Assembly (NCBI RefSeq): GCF_002947535.1
Contig: NZ_PUAP01000004.1
Location: 38,144 to 102,143, forward strand
DNA length: 64,000 nucleotides
Source of the DNA: Enterococcus mundtii
GTDB taxonomy: Bacteria > Bacillota > Bacilli > Lactobacillales > Enterococcaceae
Direction of reading: 5' to 3'
Made by a program: the position numbers and the translations under genes. The first letter of the stretch is position 1. The number at the start of each line of letters is the position of its first letter. Shown here in pieces: positions 17,121 through 25,867 of the stretch. Under the pieces are notes generated by a model. That model ran no database searches. It saw nothing but the letters and a program-made list of their open reading frames with translations, and was not told the origin of the DNA.

Positions 17121-17633
17121 ATGTTCGCTGCAATCTGGGCACAAGATGAAAATGGCCTGATCGGAAAAGAAGATAAACTTCCTTGGCATTTGCCGAATGA
17201 TTTGAAATTTTTTAAGCAAATGACCGAAGCGAATGTATTGATCATGGGACGAAAAACATTCATGGGGATGGGCGGTAAGCCACTCCCTAATCGTCAAACG
17301 ATTGTTTTGACAAGAGACCGTGAGTTTACAGCCGAGGGCGTACTAGTGATGCATGATGTCAACGAAGTATTAGCTTATGAGAAAGAAACAGATGGGATTT
17401 TATTCGTTGCTGGAGGATCAGCAATCTATGAAGAGTTCTTACCTTACTGCACGATTTTGTATCGTACAGTGATTCATCATTCTTTCGAAGGAGATACGTA
17501 TTTTCCTGCTGTTGACTGGGAAGCATGGTCATTGATCAATATCAGTCCGGGAGAAATAGACGAAAAAAATAGTTATGCGCATCAGTTTGAGACATATAAA
17601 CGTAAAGAAGAACACGCAACAGAAGAAATATAA
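17121..17633 (+). CDS. folA: Dihydrofolate reductase (chromosomal)
   Basis: A 170-residue DHFR that regenerates tetrahydrofolate after the ThyA reaction. Visible motifs are AIWAQDENGLIGKEDKLPWH, with the substrate loop and the PWHLPNDLKFF helix, the NADPH-binding segment VLIMGRKTFMGMG, and FVAGGSAIYEEFLP. AAAGGATG precedes the ATG. Its place behind thyA and its core-like codons mark it as the native gene, not an acquired trimethoprim-resistance dfr. Confidence 0.96.
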   Translation: MFAAIWAQDENGLIGKEDKLPWHLPNDLKFFKQMTEANVLIMGRKTFMGMGGKPLPNRQTIVLTRDREFTAEGVLVMHDVNEVLAYEKETDGILFVAGGSAIYEEFLPYCTILYRTVIHHSFEGDTYFPAVDWEAWSLINISPGEIDEKNSYAHQFETYKRKEEHATEEI

Positions 17634-17659
17634 ATGCTTGTTTCAGATATAGATCCAAA

Positions 17660-17713
17660 GCAGAAGAAACCTCAAAGGATTTTTTGATCATCCAGGTTTC
17701 TTCTGCTTATTTT
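17660..17713 (+). terminator. Intrinsic terminator of thyA-folA
   Basis: A 13-bp perfect stem (GCAGAAGAAACCT with AGGTTTCTTCTGC) is followed by TTATTTT. Confidence 0.9.
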
Positions 17714-18140
17714 GTCGTTCCACAAAAAAGAAGAGGAATAAATAAAAATTGACTAGTATCATTTTGTTATAAGGTTGTGACATTAATTCTCTCATGCCAC
17801 CTGAAACCGAGCAAATGGTGTTTTTTTAAGTTGACCTTCAATATTAAGCTAAAAATGGTGAAATATGAAAAACTACTTTTTAATTTTCTATCTTACTACT
17901 CAAGTCAAAACGCTTCTGGCACAACCTAAATAAACGGTATTCCAACAGCAACCTTTCAAAAATAAGCATGAAATCCCAAAATATGAAGAATCATTTCGTT
18001 TTTTTCACGCTTATTCTCGGAGCTGACAACTTCTATCACAACCTCAACGAATTTGATGAAAAAACAGAAGTTCTTTGGTATACTGAAAGAGGACCAGCCT
18101 GAAAATGCTAGGCACTTTGTGAAAGAAAGAGTGTGAAATA
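17714..18140 (+). other. Intergenic region before degV
   Basis: An AT-rich gap of about 430 bases with no credible gene. An extended -10 (TGGTATACT, 18076-18084) lies 57 bases before degV and is its likely promoter. A weak CACC/GGTG stem with seven T near 17798-17827 may be a minor terminator. I see nothing else. Confidence 0.5.
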
Positions 18141-18983
18141 ATGACAAACGTAAAAATAGTAACAGATTCTTCTTGTACAATGGAAAAAGCAGTACGAGAT
18201 CACTTGAATATTCATGTTATGCCATTATCAATTATGATCGATGGCGTTGTGTATCCTGATGACGATCAACTAGGTGGAGAAAAGTTCATGGAAATGATGG
18301 CCAAATCGAAATCATTACCTAAAACAAGCCAACCGCCGATCGGTGAATTCATTTCAACGTACGACGAATTAGGTCAAGATGGTAGTGAAGTGATTTCCAT
18401 CCATATGACAAAAGGATTAAGTGGAACGGTTGAAGCCGCAAGACAAGCAAGCAACTTAACAAAAACAAATGTGACAGTCATTGATAGTGATACGACTGAC
18501 CAAGGCTTATCTTTCCAAGTGATCCGTGCGGCTGAGATGGCCAAAGAAGGTAAATCAGCAGACGAGATCCTTGCTGAGATCGAGAAGATCAAAAATAATA
18601 CAAAACTTTATATCGGTATCTCCACCTTGGATAACTTGGTAAAAGGTGGAAGAATCAGTCGTGCGACTGGTTTATTATCAAGTATGTTGAACATTCGTGT
18701 GGTGATGAATTTTGCTCATTCAGAACTGATCCCTGTGACAAAAGGTCGTGGGAAAAAGACTTTCGACAAGTGGTTCGATAGCTTGAAAAAAGAACTAAAG
18801 GCTCTGCCGAACGTTCGCCAAATTGGTATTTCTCATGCAGGTGCGACAGACCTTGCTCGAGAATTTGAAGAAGGCTTGAAACAATTGTTTCCCGATATGG
18901 ATATCCCAGTATTGCATACAAATCCAGTGATTGCTACCCATACAGGGAAGAATGCTTTTGCAATCATGTATTATGTGGATTGA
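18141..18983 (+). CDS. DegV family fatty-acid-binding protein
   Basis: A 280-residue DegV protein. Members bind a fatty acid and present it to fatty acid kinase FakA for phosphorylation, feeding host or medium fatty acids into phospholipids. Family features are the opening VKIVTDSSCTM, the SQPPIGEF lid segment, IHMTKGLSGTVEAAR in the binding pocket, and the C-terminal HTGKNAFAIMYY. GAAAGAG precedes the ATG. It is a single-gene unit with its own terminator. Confidence 0.94.
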   Translation: MTNVKIVTDSSCTMEKAVRDHLNIHVMPLSIMIDGVVYPDDDQLGGEKFMEMMAKSKSLPKTSQPPIGEFISTYDELGQDGSEVISIHMTKGLSGTVEAARQASNLTKTNVTVIDSDTTDQGLSFQVIRAAEMAKEGKSADEILAEIEKIKNNTKLYIGISTLDNLVKGGRISRATGLLSSMLNIRVVMNFAHSELIPVTKGRGKKTFDKWFDSLKKELKALPNVRQIGISHAGATDLAREFEEGLKQLFPDMDIPVLHTNPVIATHTGKNAFAIMYYVD

Positions 18984-19003
18984 TAAATGTAAAATAAGTA
19001 ATC

Positions 19004-19054
19004 AAAAGGCAGATCATTTGAAGACAAAAAAATGTGTTTTTTGATCTGTCTTTT
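19004..19054 (+). terminator. Intrinsic terminator of degV
   Basis: The stem AAAAGGCAGATCA with TGATCTGTCTTTT (one G-U) around a 25-base loop, with the T-run contained in the 3' arm. Confidence 0.85.
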
Positions 19055-19132
19055 CGTTAAGCGTTACTAGCGTAAGGAAGTGAGGAGGAGAAGACATGTT
19101 GAGATGCCCCACTTCCTTTAGCAGATGAGAAA

Positions 19133-19169
19133 CAGCCTCTTTCTTTTTTCAGAAAAGGGCTATTTTTTT
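19133..19169 (+). terminator. Second terminator-like hairpin before the GDSL gene
   Basis: AGCCTCTTTCT pairs with AGAAAAGGGCT, then seven T follow. Another small stem, AAGGAAGTG/CACTTCCTT, lies just upstream (19074-19118). The two may form a leader or tandem terminator. Confidence 0.7.
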
Positions 19170-19219
19170 AATCGAATTTTTGGTAATATAAGAAACAATC
19201 ATGGTCTAGAGGTGAAACA

Positions 19220-20116
19220 ATGAAACGAATAAAACAACAATGGTTGATTGTTTTGATCCCTTTGTTCACCGCAGTTTTTCTCTTTGTCGGACTCTCCTTG
19301 AGTGTACCCAAAGCACAGCCTTTGTTAAAACCGGCAGCATCGGTTACTTCTGAAAGCAATCAAAAAGAAAAGTTACACTATGTAGCAATTGGCGATTCTT
19401 TGACTGAAGGAGTAGGCGACCAGACGAAACAAGGTGGTTTTGTTCCGTTAGTCGCAAATGATATAAAAGACAGATATGGTTTAACAGCCATTGAAATTGA
19501 AAACTACGGTGTAAATGGCGAACGAAGTGATCAAATCTTAAAAAGATTGAAAAAAAATGAAGAAATCCAAAGCAATATCAAAACCGCAGACATTATTACC
19601 TTGACTGTCGGTGGGAATGATTTAATGAAAGTGATCCAAAATAATCTTTTTGGTATCAGTATTCGCTCATTCAATAAACCAATCAAAAATTATCAAGAAA
19701 ACGTCCAAGCAATCATTGAAGAGATACGAGGGTTGAATAAACAGGTACCGATCTATATTTTAGGGATCTATAATCCATTTTATTTGAACTTTCCTGAAAT
19801 CACGGATATGCAAACGATCGTGGATAACTGGAATGAAGGAACACAGCAAGTAGTTAATGAATCAGAAAATAGCTATTTTATCCCGATCAATGATCTACTT
19901 TATCAAGGATTGAATCAAGAGGTCGGAATCACCGAAGCTTCTGAACAGTCCACTTCTAGTGATAGTTCGAACGGGACAAGAAATAATGTGTTATATGAAG
20001 AAGATCATTTTCATCCTAATAACTTAGGCTATCAATTGATGGCTAATGCCGTGAGAGATCAATTGATCGAAACGCATGAAAAATGGCTGGTCAAGGAGGG
20101 AAACAAGGATGAATAA
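19220..20116 (+). CDS. SGNH/GDSL-type lipase/esterase (YpmR-like)
   Basis: A 298-residue exported hydrolase. A membrane or signal segment covers residues 10-28. The SGNH blocks follow: AIGDSLTEG with the catalytic Ser, the Gly of NYGVNGERSD, TVGGNDL with Asn, and the Asp/His block EDHFHPNNLGY near the end. Substrates are acyl esters at the cell surface, not further defined. It overlaps the YpmS gene by 8 bases; this pair followed by msrA and yozE matches the ypmR-ypmS neighbourhood of Bacillus. Confidence 0.9.
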   Translation: MKRIKQQWLIVLIPLFTAVFLFVGLSLSVPKAQPLLKPAASVTSESNQKEKLHYVAIGDSLTEGVGDQTKQGGFVPLVANDIKDRYGLTAIEIENYGVNGERSDQILKRLKKNEEIQSNIKTADIITLTVGGNDLMKVIQNNLFGISIRSFNKPIKNYQENVQAIIEEIRGLNKQVPIYILGIYNPFYLNFPEITDMQTIVDNWNEGTQQVVNESENSYFIPINDLLYQGLNQEVGITEASEQSTSSDSSNGTRNNVLYEEDHFHPNNLGYQLMANAVRDQLIETHEKWLVKEGNKDE

Positions 20117-20765
20117 ACGAAATTCATTAGCAAAAAATCCAAAGAAGCATAACTACTGGAAATACGCATTTCTGATTTTATTAGGTCTTATCATTGGTTC
20201 AACGATTTTCTTAGGCACGCGGATATTCGCCAATCGTGAACCTGATTTGCCGGAAGTACCAGCTATCACAGAAAGGCAAGGCGATCCGGTATTGACGATC
20301 AATACTCAAAAAGAAAAGGTTAACCAACTGATCAGCTTTTTCTTGACAGATTTTCAAGAAGGACAAGATATCAAGTATAAATTTTATTTAGAAAACGAAG
20401 CATTGCTTAATGGGACATTTGAAGTGTTAGGATTTCCCATCGACTTTTACTTGTATTTTGATCCTTATGTGATGGAAAATGGCAATGTTCAATTAAAAGC
20501 AAAAAGTTTATCCATCGGTACATTGAACTTACCGATCAGAGATGTGATGAATATGATCAAACGAAATTACAAACTACCTGAATGGATCGAGATCAATACG
20601 GACGACTTAACGATCATGTTACGCTTGGATCAATTCCGTATGCAAAATGGGATGTATATCAAAGCGGATAAAATCGACTTAGTCAATGACGATATCCGAT
20701 TTAGTTTGTATTTACCAAAAGATTCCTCAACGACGGAAGAAACGACCGAATCAAGTACCAATTAA
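20109..20765 (+). CDS. YpmS family membrane protein (DUF2140)
   Basis: A 218-residue protein with one N-terminal membrane helix (about residues 20-42) and an extracytoplasmic DUF2140 domain ([32 protein letters not shown]). The function is unknown. Start 20109 follows AAGGAGGGAAACAAGG and overlaps the lipase gene, so the two are translated together. The tail is Ser/Thr-rich. Confidence 0.88.
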   Translation: MNKRNSLAKNPKKHNYWKYAFLILLGLIIGSTIFLGTRIFANREPDLPEVPAITERQGDPVLTINTQKEKVNQLISFFLTDFQEGQDIKYKFYLENEALLNGTFEVLGFPIDFYLYFDPYVMENGNVQLKAKSLSIGTLNLPIRDVMNMIKRNYKLPEWIEINTDDLTIMLRLDQFRMQNGMYIKADKIDLVNDDIRFSLYLPKDSSTTEETTESSTN

Positions 20766-20797
20766 GCAACATTTCGATATTAAGGGAGGAATCAAGC

Positions 20798-21316
20798 ATG
20801 GAACGAGCAATATTTGCAGGCGGATGTTTTTGGTGTATGATCCAGCCTTTTGATACATTACCAGGCATCCATACGATCATGTCCGGTTACACTGGTGGGC
20901 ATGTACCAAATCCAACGTACGAACAAGTGAAAGCCAAAACAACAGGACATACTGAAGCAGTAGAAATCTTGTATGATCCTGAATTGATTTCATACGAAGC
21001 ATTACTTGAGCTTTATTGGCAACAAACGGATCCTACAGATGCTTTTGGTCAATTTGAAGATCGAGGCGATAATTATCGACCTGTGATTTTTTATACTACA
21101 GAAGAACAATGTCAAAAAGCTGAAAAAAGCAAACAGCAACTTGCTGCAAGTGGTCGCTTTATTGATCCAATCGTTACGACGATTGAGCCGGCGAAGACCT
21201 TTTATTTAGCAGAAGATGAGCATCAAGATTACTACAAAAAAAATCCTGAAAACTTTGAGCGTAATCATGCGCGACGTGCGGCATTTATTGCTGCCAATTG
21301 GGAGGGGAATGAATGA
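20798..21316 (+). CDS. msrA: Peptide methionine sulfoxide reductase MsrA
   Basis: A 172-residue MsrA that reduces methionine-S-sulfoxide in proteins. The active-site block is [12 protein letters not shown] with the nucleophilic Cys at residue 10, followed by [16 protein letters not shown] and HTEAVEI(L)YDP, all typical. The Lactobacillales pattern lacks a fused MsrB domain. GGGAGGAA precedes the ATG. The stop overlaps yozE by four bases (ATGA). Confidence 0.96.
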   Translation: MERAIFAGGCFWCMIQPFDTLPGIHTIMSGYTGGHVPNPTYEQVKAKTTGHTEAVEILYDPELISYEALLELYWQQTDPTDAFGQFEDRGDNYRPVIFYTTEEQCQKAEKSKQQLAASGRFIDPIVTTIEPAKTFYLAEDEHQDYYKKNPENFERNHARRAAFIAANWEGNE

Positions 21317-21540
21317 ATCGCAGTTTCTACCACTATCTGATGACTCTTCGTGGAGGGAAACCTTCAGATGCACTGTCAACTTTTGCAACTGAAGCTGGAA
21401 AAGATATCCAGTTTCCAAAACATAGTACAAGTTATGAAGAAATCTCTGATTATTTAGAAATGAATGTTGATTATTTGCCCTCTATGGATATCTTTGATAC
21501 TGCTTGGGATCATTATTTAGAGAACAATCATCTCACCTGA
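21313..21540 (+). CDS. YozE family protein (UPF0346)
   Basis: A 75-residue soluble protein of the small YozE/UPF0346 family (SAM-like helical fold), starting [15 protein letters not shown] and ending with [11 protein letters not shown]. The function is unknown. It is translationally coupled to msrA through an ATGA overlap, with GGGAGGGGA upstream. Confidence 0.92.
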   Translation: MNRSFYHYLMTLRGGKPSDALSTFATEAGKDIQFPKHSTSYEEISDYLEMNVDYLPSMDIFDTAWDHYLENNHLT

Positions 21541-21575
21541 TCATTTGATCGTGCAGAGACAACGACTGAAAAAGA

Positions 21576-21684
21576 GACGAGACAAGTACTGCTTTAGAAA
21601 AATTTTTGAATAGTCCGATTTGATCGAGTGATTTTTGACTATTCAATTATTTCTAAAACAGTGTACGTTTGTCCGTCTTTTTTT
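21576..21684 (+). terminator. Very long imperfect hairpin with terminator tail
   Basis: Arms of about 40 bases pair imperfectly: GACGAGACAA...GAATAGTC at 21576-21615 with GACTATTC...GTCCGTC at 21637-21677. Seven T follow. It ends the lipase-ypmS-msrA-yozE transcript and is far longer than a normal terminator. Confidence 0.8.
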
Positions 21685-21787
21685 GCACCTGTTTACAGAT
21701 GACTATTGAACCATTCGCTTTTTCTGTGTTTATTCTATATAATGAGAATAATAGGTTAAGATTTTACGAGGGATGGATTGATGGGCT

Positions 21788-22339
21788 TTGACAAAGAAGC
21801 AGCGTTATATTGACCGTTTTTGGTTATTTATTAAATTTTTACTTTGTTCCATAGTGATTGCATTTATTTTGCGTGGGTTTATACTGATTCCAGTACCAGT
21901 GGAAGGAAACTCGATGGAGAATGTCCTCAAACAAGGGGATATGGTCGTTATGGAAAAATTTTCAGAAATCAGACGATTTGATGTGGTCGTTTTCCAGCTT
22001 TCAGATGGAACGATCTATATCAAAAGAGTCATTGGTCTACCGGGAGAAACCGTTAGTTATGAAAAGGACCAACTAAAAATCAACGGCCAGCCAGTCGAAG
22101 AACCTTATTTAAGTAAAAATATCCGTTCGGACCATGAAAATGCACCTTATACCACCGATTTTACTTTGGAAGAATTGACAGGGTATGCAGAATTGCCTGA
22201 AGATAGCTACTTTGTTTTAGGGGATAATCGCCGTGTTTCAAAAGATAGTCGTTCATTTGGGACAATAGCTAGAAATGAAATATTAGGAAAAGCGAGATTC
22301 GTGTATTACCCATTGAGTGAGATCAAATGGATCAGATAA
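21788..22339 (+). CDS. lepB: Signal peptidase I
   Basis: A 183-residue type I signal peptidase with one N-terminal membrane helix (about residues 14-32). The Ser/Lys dyad is visible: Ser42 in GNSMENVL and Lys79 in IYIKRVIGLPGE. The C-terminal box GDNRRVSKDSRSFG follows. It cleaves signal peptides of exported proteins on the outer face of the membrane. The start is TTG 21788; ribosome-site quality is modest. A TATAAT box near 21737 may be its -10. It is a single gene with a terminator shared with the convergent VOC gene. Confidence 0.94.
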   Translation: MTKKQRYIDRFWLFIKFLLCSIVIAFILRGFILIPVPVEGNSMENVLKQGDMVVMEKFSEIRRFDVVVFQLSDGTIYIKRVIGLPGETVSYEKDQLKINGQPVEEPYLSKNIRSDHENAPYTTDFTLEELTGYAELPEDSYFVLGDNRRVSKDSRSFGTIARNEILGKARFVYYPLSEIKWIR

Positions 22340-22345
22340 AATAAA

Positions 22346-22395
22346 AGAAGAAGACTTTCCAATAATAACATGCTGGAAAGTCTTCTTTTTTTGAT
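22346..22395. terminator. Bidirectional terminator
   Basis: AAGAAGACTTTCCA pairs with TGGAAAGTCTTCTT, with T runs on the + side. It lies between convergent lepB and the VOC gene. Confidence 0.9.
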
Positions 22396-22793
22396 TACAT
22401 TTTCATCCACATTGGTTCCAATGTATTTCCATCAGGATCCTGTACTTCAAGGGAGAACATTTCTTCTTCTGGCATACCCATATCGACTGTATGGTAGCTA
22501 CCGCCGTTTTCTTTTGCGATCTCACCAAAACGTTTGACCTCGGCAGCATTTGTTAAACTAAAAGCGATGAGTGCGCCACTTGTTGTTTTTGTGTCTGCGA
22601 TTTCTTTATCTTTCAAGAATTTTTTGTAAAAGTCATGTGTTAAGAGCATGATCCAAAATGTGTCATCCCAAACCATGGCACTTGCTTCCTCAGTTGAAAA
22701 CTCTTTATTTTGTTTGAACCCTAATTTTGTATAGAATTCGACAGACCGACCAACATCTTGCACAGGGAAATTGACAAAAACCATTGTGTTCAT
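22395..22793 (-). CDS. VOC (glyoxalase/bleomycin-type) family protein
   Basis: A 132-residue single VOC module pair: MVFVNFPVQDVGRSVEFYTK at the start and VQDPDGNTLEPMWM at the end, the usual beta-alpha-beta-beta-beta halves. These metal-dependent folds serve many reactions and can bind toxic compounds; no substrate can be assigned. It lacks the features expected of FosA/FosB fosfomycin-resistance enzymes. It is monocistronic. Confidence 0.85.
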   Translation of the reverse strand: MNTMVFVNFPVQDVGRSVEFYTKLGFKQNKEFSTEEASAMVWDDTFWIMLLTHDFYKKFLKDKEIADTKTTSGALIAFSLTNAAEVKRFGEIAKENGGSYHTVDMGMPEEEMFSLEVQDPDGNTLEPMWMKM

Positions 22794-22881
22794 CTTGCTA
22801 CAGCCCCTTTCAATTTTCCTCTATCATGCGCTCATTGGTAAGCGTTGTCAAAGTATTTAGCTTGGGGAAGAATTTCTTATT

Positions 22882-23349
22882 TTATTGGACGTATCCGCTA
22901 AAAGTATAATCAACAGTACTATAAAACTCATAATAAAATCTTGAACTTTGATCTGTCATACTAAGAGTACTAGAAATCGTAGAGTTCGCTGGAACGAAAT
23001 GTGTTTTTAAGACGGCATGATTGGCAGAATTTCTCATTCGAATTTCTAAGGTTCCGCGACCTTGATTGTGGAAGTAATAATTATACGTATTTCTTCCTAA
23101 TATATTGTAGTTAGAATATAAATAATATTTGCCACTATAAGTGCCAGACATTGAACAACGTCCTGACGAAGCTACGTTCCAGTTTGCCGTTGGCACATTG
23201 GCTCCTCTGACCAGGGAAGGGGTCAAGTTGATTAAACTAGATTCTGGTTGTGCGGCTTCAACACTTAACTGACCTGCATCTACTGACTGTTGTGGAGTGG
23301 ACAAACCAAATAATAAGAAAATAGTAGAGAACATAAATATTTTTTTCAT
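22882..23349 (-). CDS. Secreted protein of unknown function, 155 residues
   Basis: The precursor has a clear signal peptide (MKKIFMFSTIFLLFGLS, cleavage near VDAG). The mature part is small, rich in Tyr, Ser and Asn and looks all-beta: GTYSGKYYLYSNYNILGR, YNYYFHNQGRGTLEIRMRN, and a C-terminal YTFSGYVQ. It has a single cysteine, no anchor and no double-glycine leader. AGGAGTAC precedes the start. It is transcribed away from the XRE-type membrane regulator at 23562 across a 212-base gap, which suggests shared control. Family not recognised. Confidence 0.78.
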   Translation of the reverse strand: MKKIFMFSTIFLLFGLSTPQQSVDAGQLSVEAAQPESSLINLTPSLVRGANVPTANWNVASSGRCSMSGTYSGKYYLYSNYNILGRNTYNYYFHNQGRGTLEIRMRNSANHAVLKTHFVPANSTISSTLSMTDQSSRFYYEFYSTVDYTFSGYVQ

Positions 23350-23529
23350 AAGTACTCCTTTTTTGTTATTTTTTAGTGAACGTTCACCTCTTGATAATAA
23401 GTGTTTTGTTTCACATTTTCAATAGCAAGAATCCTTGTTTTACAAGGTGTCACAGATTGTGACATCAAATAATCAGAAATATATCGATTCGTTTCAATAA
23501 TTCGCTTTTAAGTTCTTTTATGAAATGGT

Positions 23530-23535
23530 TATAAT
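23530..23535 (+). promoter_or_regulatory. -10 box (TATAAT) of the XRE-type regulator
   Basis: A perfect TATAAT lies 27 bases before the GTG start. TTTAAG 17 bases upstream is a weak -35. Confidence 0.6.
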
Positions 23536-23561
23536 GAGAGATAGAATAAGGAGGCGATGTT

Positions 23562-24206
23562 GTGGATTTTGGTAAAATATTAAAAGAAAAAAGGCATCAA
23601 GCAGGAATTACACAGGAAGAATTGGCAAAGAGATTAAATGTTAGTCGTTCAGCTATTTCTAATTGGGAAATCGGTAGAAATTACCCAGACATACATACAC
23701 TAGTGGAAATATCGACAAGCTTAGGTGTGTCTTTAGACGAACTATTGGAAAATTCGACTATGACTGACACGATGATTGATACTACTAAAGAAATTGAGGT
23801 GAATCAGAAAAAAAAGCGAGGGAAATTGTTTTTTGTAGTAGCACTTTGTTCAATTGTGTTAGTCATGTCGCTTTTATTTTTTTCATTTTCTAAGCAGCCG
23901 AGGATTGTCTTGAATGCAGTTGAAAACGCCCATTCAGAAGATGTAGCGCTCTTTAATAAAGAAGACATCAAAGATATTACTCTCAAAGACAAGAAAATGA
24001 CTGTTCTTTTTACTATGCCTAAAGACAGTGAATATGTTGGCTACTATGTTGACGGAAGTGATCAAAAAGGACTTGTAAATCTTGATATATATAAGACTTC
24101 TAATTCTGATGTAAACCAGCGGAAATTGGTACATGATGGACTGATTGAAGTAGATTTAGATATGTTTTCAAAAGTGAATACAATCAGTGTGAATTATAAA
24201 AAATAA
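23562..24206 (+). CDS. XRE-family regulator with a membrane helix and external domain
   Basis: A 214-residue one-component regulator. Residues 1-62 are a Cro/CI-type HTH (LKEKRHQAGITQEELAKRLN, VSRSAISNWEIGRNYPD). A linker of about 25 residues follows, then one membrane helix (about 90-110: LFFVVALCSIVLVMSLLFF), and an external domain of about 100 residues with YVGYYVDGSDQKGLVNLDIY. The layout lets an outside signal reach a DNA-binding head. The start is GTG 23562 behind AAGGAGG. The neighbour, a divergent secreted protein, is the obvious candidate target. Confidence 0.85.
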   Translation: MDFGKILKEKRHQAGITQEELAKRLNVSRSAISNWEIGRNYPDIHTLVEISTSLGVSLDELLENSTMTDTMIDTTKEIEVNQKKKRGKLFFVVALCSIVLVMSLLFFSFSKQPRIVLNAVENAHSEDVALFNKEDIKDITLKDKKMTVLFTMPKDSEYVGYYVDGSDQKGLVNLDIYKTSNSDVNQRKLVHDGLIEVDLDMFSKVNTISVNYKK

Positions 24207-24372
24207 AGCGTACTGCAAGAAGTAAATAAAAAATAGCTGTATGAGGAGAAATGAAGGAATTCTATCAGTAAAAGGTCAGTATTGAAAAATAAAAATCTTC
24301 TAAAAAACTTTTAGAAATCAGGTGGATCTTCTTGTCAACGAGCTGTGTACTTCGAGTCGGATCAAGTTAGAA

Positions 24373-24429
24373 AGTAGGCTTCATGAAACGAATCGTTCAG
24401 TCGATTCTTTTGCGAAGCTTACTTTTTTT
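24373..24429 (+). terminator. Intrinsic terminator downstream of the XRE-type regulator
   Basis: The outer arms AGTAGGCTTC / GAAGCTTACT and inner ACGAATCG / CGATTC pairing are followed by seven T. Confidence 0.8.
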
Positions 24430-24489
24430 GTTTACTAAAGTTATTTTTCTATTGGTTTCTTTCTATCATGCGCTGATTACTCGTTTAAC

Positions 24490-24775
24490 TATTTCAAAAA
24501 CTGATTCATGACGTACGTCAAAAATCGACTAGGAATCAGAAACATGAAGTATTCCTCTTGTGGGTAAAACCTATAAAATATTTTCACATGGTTACGGTAT
24601 TCGATATTCCATCCTCAGCAAATATTTTTGTCCATTTTACAACATATTCAGGCTTGTACTAAGCATTCCATCAGTCAGTTCCTTGATTTCAACTTCTGTA
24701 GGACGGCTTTCTTGAATAAATTTTCCACAAATTTAGCATGAATTTCTTCCTTTAGGATCTCGCATCATAGGTAGT
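24490..24775 (-). pseudogene. Possible decayed gene
   Basis: On the minus strand, protein-like runs occur in different frames and are separated by stops: KFIQESRPTEVEIKELTDGM, YKPEYVVKWTKIFAEDG, and NHVKIFYRFYPQEEYFMFLI ending at a stop near 24490. The order and spacing are as expected for one gene with several frameshifts. The parent gene is not recognised. Confidence 0.3.
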
Positions 24776-24970
24776 TACATTTTCTGAGATGAGTATGAAT
24801 AGAAGAATTGAATCAATAGTAAATTTTTTTGGGGGTCGTAAACATTCTCTTTGTTTGACTTTCATAAAGGAGAAACTGCTAGTTAAGTGAATGTTTATCT
24901 TCCCAATTATGGAACATGAGGTGGGATCAATATGGTAAACTGAGAAAAAGAGTCGAAAGCGAGGCGCTAG

Positions 24971-25747
24971 ATGATCGAAAAGAAACCAAAAGGAAGAGAC
25001 GGTGTAGTGATCCAAGAAGAGCAAGTGATCCGTCCTAAAAAAGTCTGGTCGGAGGATGTTCAAAAATTTTTAAGTTACCTAAGAGACAAGGGCGTAACTT
25101 ATGTGCCAGAACCATTAGGCTATGATGGGGAGGGAAATGAAGTGGTATCTTATCTCGTAGGTGAGGTCTATGATTACCCATTACCACCTCAATTATTGAC
25201 GGATAGTGCCATTTGTTCCGCTGGTCGCTTGCTAAGAGATTTCCACGACCAAAATCGAGCATATCTTACTTCATTAAGTGGCGCAGAACCATGGATGCTC
25301 CAGTCCTTCGGTGAGCGTGAGGTAATGTGTCACAATGATTTTGCGCCATATAATGTGACAACGGAAAATGGTATAGCCATTGGCATCATTGATTTTGACA
25401 CGATCACACCGGGATCAAGGATCTGGGATGTAAGTTATGCAGCATACCGCTGGGTACCTTTAGAGATGAATCAAGGAGAGCCAATCACGGATGAAACGTG
25501 TCATCGTTTGAAAAAATTTATAGAAGCATACAGACTAGATGAGTCCGAGTATCCAAATTTGATTCCTACGATGATCGAGCGACTTTCTTATATGATGGAC
25601 TTCATCACTAAAGCAGCGAGTCGCGGGGAAGCGAATTTTCAAAAAAATATTCAAGAAGGCCATCTAAAAAAATATGAGCAAGATATTCAATGGTTGCTCG
25701 ATAATGAGAAAAAAATTCTTAGAAAGTTGCAAAATGAAAAAACTTAA
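24971..25747 (+). CDS. APH-family phosphotransferase (choline/aminoglycoside kinase fold)
   Basis: A 258-residue protein kinase-like phosphotransferase. The catalytic loop is CHNDFAPYNV (H-x-D-x4-N) near residue 120, and the metal-binding IIDFDT lies about 20 residues on. The N-lobe is short. The substrate is unknown; relatives act on small hydroxyl compounds such as choline, sugars or drugs. Nothing ties it to a known aminoglycoside-resistance enzyme, and it lies alone on the chromosome. GAGG precedes the ATG. Confidence 0.85.
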   Translation: MIEKKPKGRDGVVIQEEQVIRPKKVWSEDVQKFLSYLRDKGVTYVPEPLGYDGEGNEVVSYLVGEVYDYPLPPQLLTDSAICSAGRLLRDFHDQNRAYLTSLSGAEPWMLQSFGEREVMCHNDFAPYNVTTENGIAIGIIDFDTITPGSRIWDVSYAAYRWVPLEMNQGEPITDETCHRLKKFIEAYRLDESEYPNLIPTMIERLSYMMDFITKAASRGEANFQKNIQEGHLKKYEQDIQWLLDNEKKILRKLQNEKT

Positions 25748-25758
25748 GAATAAGCCGT

Positions 25759-25786
25759 TTGATTTTTAGTTTTTTTCTTGTATACT
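25759..25786 (+). promoter_or_regulatory. Promoter of the rbgA-rnhB operon
   Basis: TTGATT and TATACT are separated by 16 bases, about 80 bases before rbgA. Confidence 0.7.
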
Positions 25787-25867
25787 CCTAGAAGTGTAGT
25801 TCATTCAAGTACTGTATAAGTAAAGAGCAACTTTTTTAGATTTTAAGTTTTAGAGGAGGAAACACCA

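Larger units (their letters stand above)
24207..24970. other. Long non-coding stretch with terminator and decayed sequence
   Basis: About 760 bases without an intact gene. It contains a short TTCTAAAA/TTTTAGAA stem near 24300, a strong terminator at 24373-24429, and decayed coding-like sequence on the minus strand at about 24490-24775. A TGGTAAACT box near 24933 may be the promoter of the next gene. Confidence 0.6.

Noticed and set aside
17121..17633. Acquired trimethoprim-resistance gene
   Set aside because: It follows thyA in the standard operon with core-like codon use, so it is the native folA.
22395..22793. Fosfomycin-resistance (FosB-like) enzyme
   Set aside because: The VOC fold is shared by many proteins, and the sequence motifs do not point to Fos enzymes.
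24971..25747. Aminoglycoside-resistance kinase
   Set aside because: It only shares the broad APH fold; it has no features of a known resistance enzyme and no mobile context.
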